Positions 58,474 to 63,260 of a stretch of DNA of 63,260 bases are shown here, piece by piece (the first letter of the stretch is position 1; each line of letters starts with the position of its first letter). Below the pieces are notes generated by a model. It was not told the origin of the DNA, made no database searches, and saw nothing but the letters and a program-made list of their open reading frames with translations. The position numbers and the translations under genes are program-made. Source of the stretch: Variovorax sp. (lineage in GTDB: Bacteria > Pseudomonadota > Gammaproteobacteria > Burkholderiales > Burkholderiaceae_C); NCBI GenBank assembly GCA_017744935.1, contig JAGIAI010000027.1:1-63260 (forward strand). The letters run 5' to 3'.

Positions 58474-60294
58474 TTTCTTCCGGGCCGGTGGCACGTCGGT
58501 GCAGGTGCCGTGCGCGATCTCCGCCGCCATGCCGATGCTCTCGCCCAGCGTCGGGTGCGGGTGGATCGTCTTGCCGATGTCGATCGCATCCGCTCCCATT
58601 TCGATGGCCAGCGCGATTTCACCGATCATGTCGCCCGCATGCGTGCCGACGATGCCGCCGCCGACGATGCGATGCGTCTCGGCGTCGAACAGCAGCTTCG
58701 TGTAGCCCTCGTCGCGCCCGTTGGCAATGGCGCGGCCGGAGGCCGTCCATGGGAACAGGCCCTTCTCGACCTTCACGCCCGTCGCCTTGGCCTGGTCCTC
58801 GGTGAGGCCGACCCAGGCCACTTCGGGGTCCGTGTAGGCCACGCTCGGGATCACGCGGGCATTGAAGGCCGCGCTGGCGAGTTCGTGATCGCCCTTCTGC
58901 TCGCCGGCGATCACCTCGGCCGCCACATGCGCCTCATGCACCGCCTTGTGGGCCAGCATCGGCTGTCCGATGATGTCGCCGATCGCGAAGATGTGCGGCA
59001 CGTTGGTGCGCATCTGCACGTCGACCGGGATGAAACCACGGTCGCTCACCGTGACACCGGCCCTCTCGGCGCCGATCTTCTTGCCGTTCGGGCTGCGGCC
59101 GACGGCTTGCAGCACAAGGTCGTAGACCTGCGGCTCCTTCGGGGCCTGCTCGCCCTCGAAGGTCACGCGAATGCCCTCCTTGGTCGCCTCGGCACCGACG
59201 GTCTTGGTCTTGAGCATGATGTTGTCGAAGCGCGGCGTGTTCATCTTCTGCCACACCTTGACCAGGTCGCGGTCCGCGCCCTGCATCAGGCCGTCGAGCA
59301 TTTCGACCACATCGAGGCGCGCACCCAGCGTCGAGTACACCGAGCCCATTTCGAGGCCGATGATGCCGCCGCCCAGGATCAGCATGCGCTTGGGTTCGAT
59401 GCCGAGTTGCAGCGCGCCGGTGGAATCGACGATGCGCGGGTCGTCCTTCGGCATGAAGGGCAGCTGCACCGCCTGCGAGCCCGCGGCGATGATGCAGTTG
59501 CGGAACTTCACGACCTGCGACTTGCCGCTCGCGTCCTTGCCGTCGCCCGACGTTTCCTGCACCTTGAGGTGGTACGCATCGATGAACTCGCCGATGCCTC
59601 GCACGGTGGTCACCTTGCGCATCTTGGCCATGGCGGTGAGGCCGCCGGTCAGCTTTCCAACCACCTTGTTCTTGTGGGCGAGCAGCTTTGCGCGATCGAT
59701 CTTCGGATCGCCGTAGCTCACGCCGAGGTCGGCGAAGTGCTTGACCTCGTCCATGACCGCCGCGACGTGCAGCAGCGCCTTCGACGGAATGCAGCCCACG
59801 TTGAGGCACACGCCGCCCAGCGTCGCGTAGCGCTCGACCAGCACGACCTTGAGCCCGAGGTCGGCCGCCCGGAAAGCGCCCGAATAGCCGCCGGGGCCGG
59901 CGCCGAGCACCAGCACGTCGCATTCGACGTCGACAGGACCGCTGTAGGTCGATGCCACCGCCGGTGCAGCGGCGGCAGCGGGCGCACGCGCCGGAGCGGG
60001 CGCGGCGGCGGCAGGGGCTGGCGCAGGACCCGGTGCTGGCGCAGCGGCTGCGCCCTCCACCGCGTCGAGCGTCAGCACGACCGAGCCTTCGCTCACCTTG
60101 TCGCCGACCTTCACGGCCACCGCCTTCACCATGCCCGCGTGCGACGAGGGAATCTCCATCGACGCCTTGTCGGATTCGACCGTGATGAGGGACTGCTCGA
60201 CCTTGACCGTGTCACCCGGCTTGACGAGGACTTCGATCACCGCGACTTCCGAGAAATCGCCGATGTCCGGCACTTTGACTTGAACTTCGCTCAT
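58471..60294 (-). CDS. lpdA: dihydrolipoyl dehydrogenase (E3) with N-terminal lipoyl domain
   Basis: 607 residues. Residues 1-80 are a lipoyl domain with Lys43 (E-S-D-K-A-S-M), followed by an Ala/Pro-rich linker (about 82-115) and the FAD/NAD disulfide oxidoreductase with the redox pair in G-G-V-C-L-N-V-G-C. It reoxidises dihydrolipoamide of the pyruvate dehydrogenase complex. An E3 with its own lipoyl domain is known in Neisseria and betaproteobacteria. The ATG overlaps the stop of the proteasome-like gene by four bases. Its C-terminal His motif (H-P-H-P-T-L-G-E) is present near residue 580. Confidence 0.96.
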   Translation of the reverse strand: MSEVQVKVPDIGDFSEVAVIEVLVKPGDTVKVEQSLITVESDKASMEIPSSHAGMVKAVAVKVGDKVSEGSVVLTLDAVEGAAAAPAPGPAPAPAAAAPAPARAPAAAAAPAVASTYSGPVDVECDVLVLGAGPGGYSGAFRAADLGLKVVLVERYATLGGVCLNVGCIPSKALLHVAAVMDEVKHFADLGVSYGDPKIDRAKLLAHKNKVVGKLTGGLTAMAKMRKVTTVRGIGEFIDAYHLKVQETSGDGKDASGKSQVVKFRNCIIAAGSQAVQLPFMPKDDPRIVDSTGALQLGIEPKRMLILGGGIIGLEMGSVYSTLGARLDVVEMLDGLMQGADRDLVKVWQKMNTPRFDNIMLKTKTVGAEATKEGIRVTFEGEQAPKEPQVYDLVLQAVGRSPNGKKIGAERAGVTVSDRGFIPVDVQMRTNVPHIFAIGDIIGQPMLAHKAVHEAHVAAEVIAGEQKGDHELASAAFNARVIPSVAYTDPEVAWVGLTEDQAKATGVKVEKGLFPWTASGRAIANGRDEGYTKLLFDAETHRIVGGGIVGTHAGDMIGEIALAIEMGADAIDIGKTIHPHPTLGESIGMAAEIAHGTCTDVPPARKK

Positions 60295-60881
60295 TTGGAC
60301 ACCTTCAGTTTGAGTGTGAGAACGTCGACCGGTCCGGCCGAGTTTCGATCGAATTCACAGGCCGCGGCCACACCGGCCTCGGCCACATCGCGCGCCGAAC
60401 GCGCCTTGTCATATGCGGCATGCATCGCGCCGAGTGCAAAGCTGCGGCCGGAGCCGATGCTCCAGAACTGCTTGAACTCGAAGACCTCGCGATAGCTGTA
60501 GACGCCGTAGATCCCGCTCGAGTTGGCCATCAGCATCGTGAACTGGCTCGACTCGTATGGCTCGTGTTCGTCTTCCTTGGTCTGCAGGTAGAACGAGTCC
60601 TTCAGCACCGGATGCAGGCGCGTGAAGGTGTGAAAGATCTCGTCCTTGCTGCCGAAATGCAGCGCCTCCACCGGTTGCGCTGCCAGCGCATGCTGCAGCA
60701 CCAGGTAGTGCGCCGCGGCGCCGGCCATCGCGAAGATGGTCTGGCCGGCCGCGTCGTTGACCATGAAGAGCTTCCGGTTCGCCTCGGCGTTGAACGACAA
60801 GCGCGTGTCGCCAAACGTCACCAGCGAATCGGCAGCCATCACGACCTGACCGCCTTTGCGGACGGCCACGACGGTGGTCAT
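60291..60881 (-). CDS. proteasome/HslV-like Ntn peptidase (betaproteobacterial proteasome homologue)
   Basis: A 196-residue protein starting [11 protein letters not shown]; removal of Met would expose Thr as the catalytic nucleophile, exactly as in HslV (T-T-I-V-S-V). Asp17 (mature numbering) and the G-S-G motif near residue 140 are conserved. Lysine is shifted: gapless comparison puts Ala at HslV position 33 and Lys at 36. It fits the betaproteobacterial proteasome homologue group, self-compartmentalising rings without a known dedicated ATPase, as far as I recall. It overlaps aceF (E2) and lpdA (E3) by four bases each, so it is made together with the pyruvate dehydrogenase complex. Its role there is unknown. 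Confidence 0.82.
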   Translation of the reverse strand: MTTVVAVRKGGQVVMAADSLVTFGDTRLSFNAEANRKLFMVNDAAGQTIFAMAGAAAHYLVLQHALAAQPVEALHFGSKDEIFHTFTRLHPVLKDSFYLQTKEDEHEPYESSQFTMLMANSSGIYGVYSYREVFEFKQFWSIGSGRSFALGAMHAAYDKARSARDVAEAGVAAACEFDRNSAGPVDVLTLKLKVSK

Positions 60882-62533
60882 AGGATGATTCGGCGGTAGT
60901 CTGCGAGAAGCTGTCCAAGGTACGCATTGAACCGGGCAGCCGCGGCGCCGTCGATGACACGGTGGTCGTACGACAGCGACAACGGAAGCGTCAGGCGCGG
61001 CACGAACTGCTTGCCGTCCCAGACCGGTTTCATCTGGCCCTTGGAGAGACCGAGGATCGCCACTTCGGGCGCATTGATGATCGGCGTGAAGTGCGTGCCA
61101 CCGATGCCGCCGAGCGAGCTGATCGAGAAGCAGCCGCCCTGCATGTCGGCCGAGCCGAGCTTGCCGTCGCGTGCCTTCTTGGCTAGTTCACCCATCTCCT
61201 GGCTGATCTGGATGATGCCCTTCTTGTCGGCATCCTTGAGCACCGGCACCACGAGGCCGTTGGGCGTGTCCGCCGCGAAGCCGATGTTGTAGTACTGCTT
61301 GTAGACGAGCGTGTCGCCATCGAGGCTGGTGTTGAACTCGGGGAACTTCTTGAGCGCCGCGACCACCGCCTTGATGACGAAGGCCAGCATCGTGACCTTG
61401 ACACCCGACTTCTCGTTCTCCTTGTTGGTGGAGACGCGGAAGGCTTCAAGCTCGGTGATGTCCGCTTCGTCGTTGTTGGTGACGTGCGGGATCATCACCC
61501 AGTTGCGGTGCAGGTTCGCACCGCTGAGCTTCTTGATGCGCGACAGGTCCTTGCGCTCGACCGTGCCGAACTTCGTGAAGTCGACCTTTGGCCACGGGAT
61601 CAGACCCAATGCTGCGCCATCCCCGCCGCCGGCCGGCGCCTTGGCGCCCGCCGCCTTGGTGCTGACCGCGCCGCTCATCACGGCCTTGGTGAAGTTCTGG
61701 ACGTCTTCCTGCGTGATGCGGCCCTTGAGGCCGCTGCCCTTCACCTCGTCGAGCGGCACGCCGAGTTCGCGCGCGAACTTGCGCACGGAAGGCGATGCAT
61801 GCGGCAGCTTGCCGCTGGGTGCGACGGTCGGGTCATGCGGAGCGGGTGCGACTGCGGACGCCGCAGGTGCAGCGGCCGGGGCGGGCACAGGCGCCGAAGC
61901 GGTTGCTGCCACAGGAGCCGCTGCAGCCTGGGCCGCCGCCGGGGCAGCCGCGCCACCGCCGGAGCCTTCGACCACGGCGATCAGGTCGCCGATGTTGACC
62001 TTGTCGCCGACCTTGACCTTCAATTCCTTGAGCACGCCGGACGCCGACGACGGGATCTCCATCGAGGCCTTGTCCGACTCGACGGTGATGAGCGACTGCT
62101 CTTCCTTGATGGAGTCGCCGGGCTTGACGAGTACCTCGATCACGGCAACGTCCTTGAAGTCGCCGATGTCGGGCACTTTCACCTCGATCGGACCTGCGGC
62201 CGCGGCGGGCGCGGGTGCAGCCGCCGCAGGAGCGGGCGCGGGCGCTGCAGTGGCAGGCGCCGCAGCGGCCGGTGCCGGTGCTGCGGCAGCCGCGCCTTCG
62301 GCCTCGAGCAGCAGCACCACGGAGCCTTCGCTCACCTTGCTGCCGACCTGGACCTTGAGTTCCTTCACCACGCCGGCCTGGCTCGACGGGATCTCCATCG
62401 AGGCCTTGTCCGACTCCACCGTGATCAGCGACTGCTCGGCCTTGACCGTGTCGCCGACCTTCACCAGCACTTCAATGACGGCGACTTCATCGAAATCGCC
62501 GATGTCCGGCACCTTGACTTCCACTGTAGCCAT
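60878..62533 (-). CDS. aceF: dihydrolipoyllysine acetyltransferase (PDH E2)
   Basis: 551 residues. Two lipoyl domains carry Lys43 and Lys155 in identical E-S-D-K-A-S-M contexts, joined by Ala/Pro-rich flexible linkers. A peripheral-subunit-binding domain ([10 protein letters not shown] near residue 250) and the catalytic domain with the His524/Asp528 motif (D-H-R-V-I-D-G) follow. It transfers acetyl groups to CoA in the pyruvate dehydrogenase core. GGGAGA lies upstream of the ATG. Its stop overlaps the next gene, a proteasome-like peptidase, by four bases. Confidence 0.97.
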   Translation of the reverse strand: MATVEVKVPDIGDFDEVAVIEVLVKVGDTVKAEQSLITVESDKASMEIPSSQAGVVKELKVQVGSKVSEGSVVLLLEAEGAAAAAPAPAAAAPATAAPAPAPAAAAPAPAAAAGPIEVKVPDIGDFKDVAVIEVLVKPGDSIKEEQSLITVESDKASMEIPSSASGVLKELKVKVGDKVNIGDLIAVVEGSGGGAAAPAAAQAAAAPVAATASAPVPAPAAAPAASAVAPAPHDPTVAPSGKLPHASPSVRKFARELGVPLDEVKGSGLKGRITQEDVQNFTKAVMSGAVSTKAAGAKAPAGGGDGAALGLIPWPKVDFTKFGTVERKDLSRIKKLSGANLHRNWVMIPHVTNNDEADITELEAFRVSTNKENEKSGVKVTMLAFVIKAVVAALKKFPEFNTSLDGDTLVYKQYYNIGFAADTPNGLVVPVLKDADKKGIIQISQEMGELAKKARDGKLGSADMQGGCFSISSLGGIGGTHFTPIINAPEVAILGLSKGQMKPVWDGKQFVPRLTLPLSLSYDHRVIDGAAAARFNAYLGQLLADYRRIIL

Positions 62534-62579
62534 ATCGTGTCTCCCGCCCTAGGGCGCAGTAGGTTGTTGGTTGGTTGTT

Positions 62580-63260
62580 TTATGCGTAGAGCGGGTTGAT
62601 CTTGTCGACATTGATGCCGTACTTCTTGATCGCGTCGGCCACCTTCTGTGCGGGGATGGTGCCGTCCTCAGCCAGCGCCTTGAGCGCGGCCAGCACGATG
62701 TAGTGGCGATTGATCTCGAAGTGCTCGCGCAGCTTGGCGCGGAAGTCGCTGCGGCCGAAGCCGTCGGTGCCGAGCACCTTGTAGTTGCGGCCCTTGGGGA
62801 CGAAGGGACGGATCTGCTCGGCGTAGGCCTTCATGTAGTCGGTCGACGCTACCACCGGGCCCGTGCTCGCGGAGAGTTGCTGCGCGACGAAAGGCACGCG
62901 TGGCTCTTCGGTCGGATGCAGCAGATTCCAGCGGTCGGCGTCCTGGCCGTCGCGGGTCAGTTCGTTGAAGCTCGGGCAGCTCCACACGCCGGCGCTGACG
63001 CCCCAGTCCTTCTCGAGCAGCTCTTGCGCTGCAATGCTTTCGCGCAGGATGGTGCCGCTGCCGAGCAGTTGCACGCTGGGCGACTTGGCCTTGAGCGCCG
63101 GTGCCTGCTTGCACAGGTACATGCCCTTGATGATCTGCTCTTCGGTGCCGGGCTGCAGGCCGGGCATCGCGTAGTTCTCGTTGAGCAGCGTGAGGTAGTA
63201 GTAGACGTTGTCCTGCTTCTCGACCATGCGCTTGAGGCCGTGGTGCAGGATCACGCCGAC
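62580..63260 (-). CDS. aceE: pyruvate dehydrogenase E1 component, C-terminal part
   Basis: The last 226 codons of a homodimeric-type E1 that decarboxylates pyruvate with thiamine diphosphate; the start lies beyond the window edge. Typical C-terminal segments are present: Y-Y-Y-L-T-L-L-N-E-N-Y near the left of the fragment, G-S-G-T-I-L-R-E, and G-T-D-G-F-G-R-S-D. It is the first gene of the aceE-aceF-(peptidase)-lpdA operon, 46 bases before aceF. No truncation or frameshift is visible in the part present. Confidence 0.97.
   Translation of the reverse strand, partial: VGVILHHGLKRMVEKQDNVYYYLTLLNENYAMPGLQPGTEEQIIKGMYLCKQAPALKAKSPSVQLLGSGTILRESIAAQELLEKDWGVSAGVWSCPSFNELTRDGQDADRWNLLHPTEEPRVPFVAQQLSASTGPVVASTDYMKAYAEQIRPFVPKGRNYKVLGTDGFGRSDFRAKLREHFEINRHYIVLAALKALAEDGTIPAQKVADAIKKYGINVDKINPLYA

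Noticed and set aside
58420..60495. Plus-strand open frame of 691 codons opposite lpdA
   Set aside because: Arg/His-rich shadow of lpdA, which has its lipoyl domain and redox motif intact.

Overview
The window is GC-rich, densely packed DNA from a betaproteobacterium. The gene families (BadH/BadI/BadK-AliA/AliB, a Bug-type binding protein with AtuA, Ku, a PDH E3 that carries its own lipoyl domain, a betaproteobacterial proteasome homologue) and the recurrent AGGAGACAA-type ribosome binding site suggest a Comamonadaceae member close to Variovorax. That assignment is inference; no rRNA or tRNA gene is present to confirm it.

Layout. 1-2672: the C-terminal end of an FNR-type regulator, an FNR-like box, a universal stress protein, two phasin-like proteins and a PhaD-like TetR regulator. 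2825-4345: an HtrA-type lipoprotein protease. 4484-21651: a tightly overlapping seven-gene alpha-glucan/trehalose operon, glgB-glgE-treS/maltokinase-(MscS-like membrane protein)-glgX-treZ-malQ/treY, with two multi-enzyme fusions. It links the TreS-Mak-GlgE route to the TreYZ route. 21755-24577: two small conserved-looking proteins and a large secreted hydrolase with EF-hand-like loops. 24937-30780: a complete cyclohexanecarboxylate-to-pimeloyl-CoA operon (badK, aliA, aliB, badI, badH) divergent from a MarR regulator (badR). 30877-32255: two exported proteins of unknown function.

32341-43602: periplasmic nitrate reductase (napEDABC) followed directly by the complete cytochrome c maturation set (ccmABCDEFGHI), behind a near-consensus sigma-70 promoter. 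A dispersed GC-rich repeat sits exactly between napA and napB. 43695-45445: Ku coupled to a MerR-HTH/TPR hybrid protein. 45459-49402: two unrelated lipoprotein hydrolases that share the same leader peptide. 49514-53246: a Bug binding protein, a split AtuA pair and a divergent LysR regulator. 53253-57538: an isochorismatase-like hydrolase, an HpaB/AbfD-family flavoprotein, an esterase-like lipoprotein and a PQQ-type sugar dehydrogenase. 57764-58330: an NlpC/P60 hydrolase, apparently from a leaderless mRNA. 58471-63260 (minus): the pyruvate dehydrogenase operon aceE-aceF-X-lpdA, where X is a proteasome/HslV-like Ntn peptidase that overlaps both E2 and E3 by four bases.

The most interesting items are the proteasome homologue inside the PDH operon, the Ku-MerR/TPR pair, the HpaB/AbfD-family enzyme with altered cluster ligands, the repeat placed at the napB start, and the promoter/operator/leaderless arrangement of the NlpC/P60 gene.
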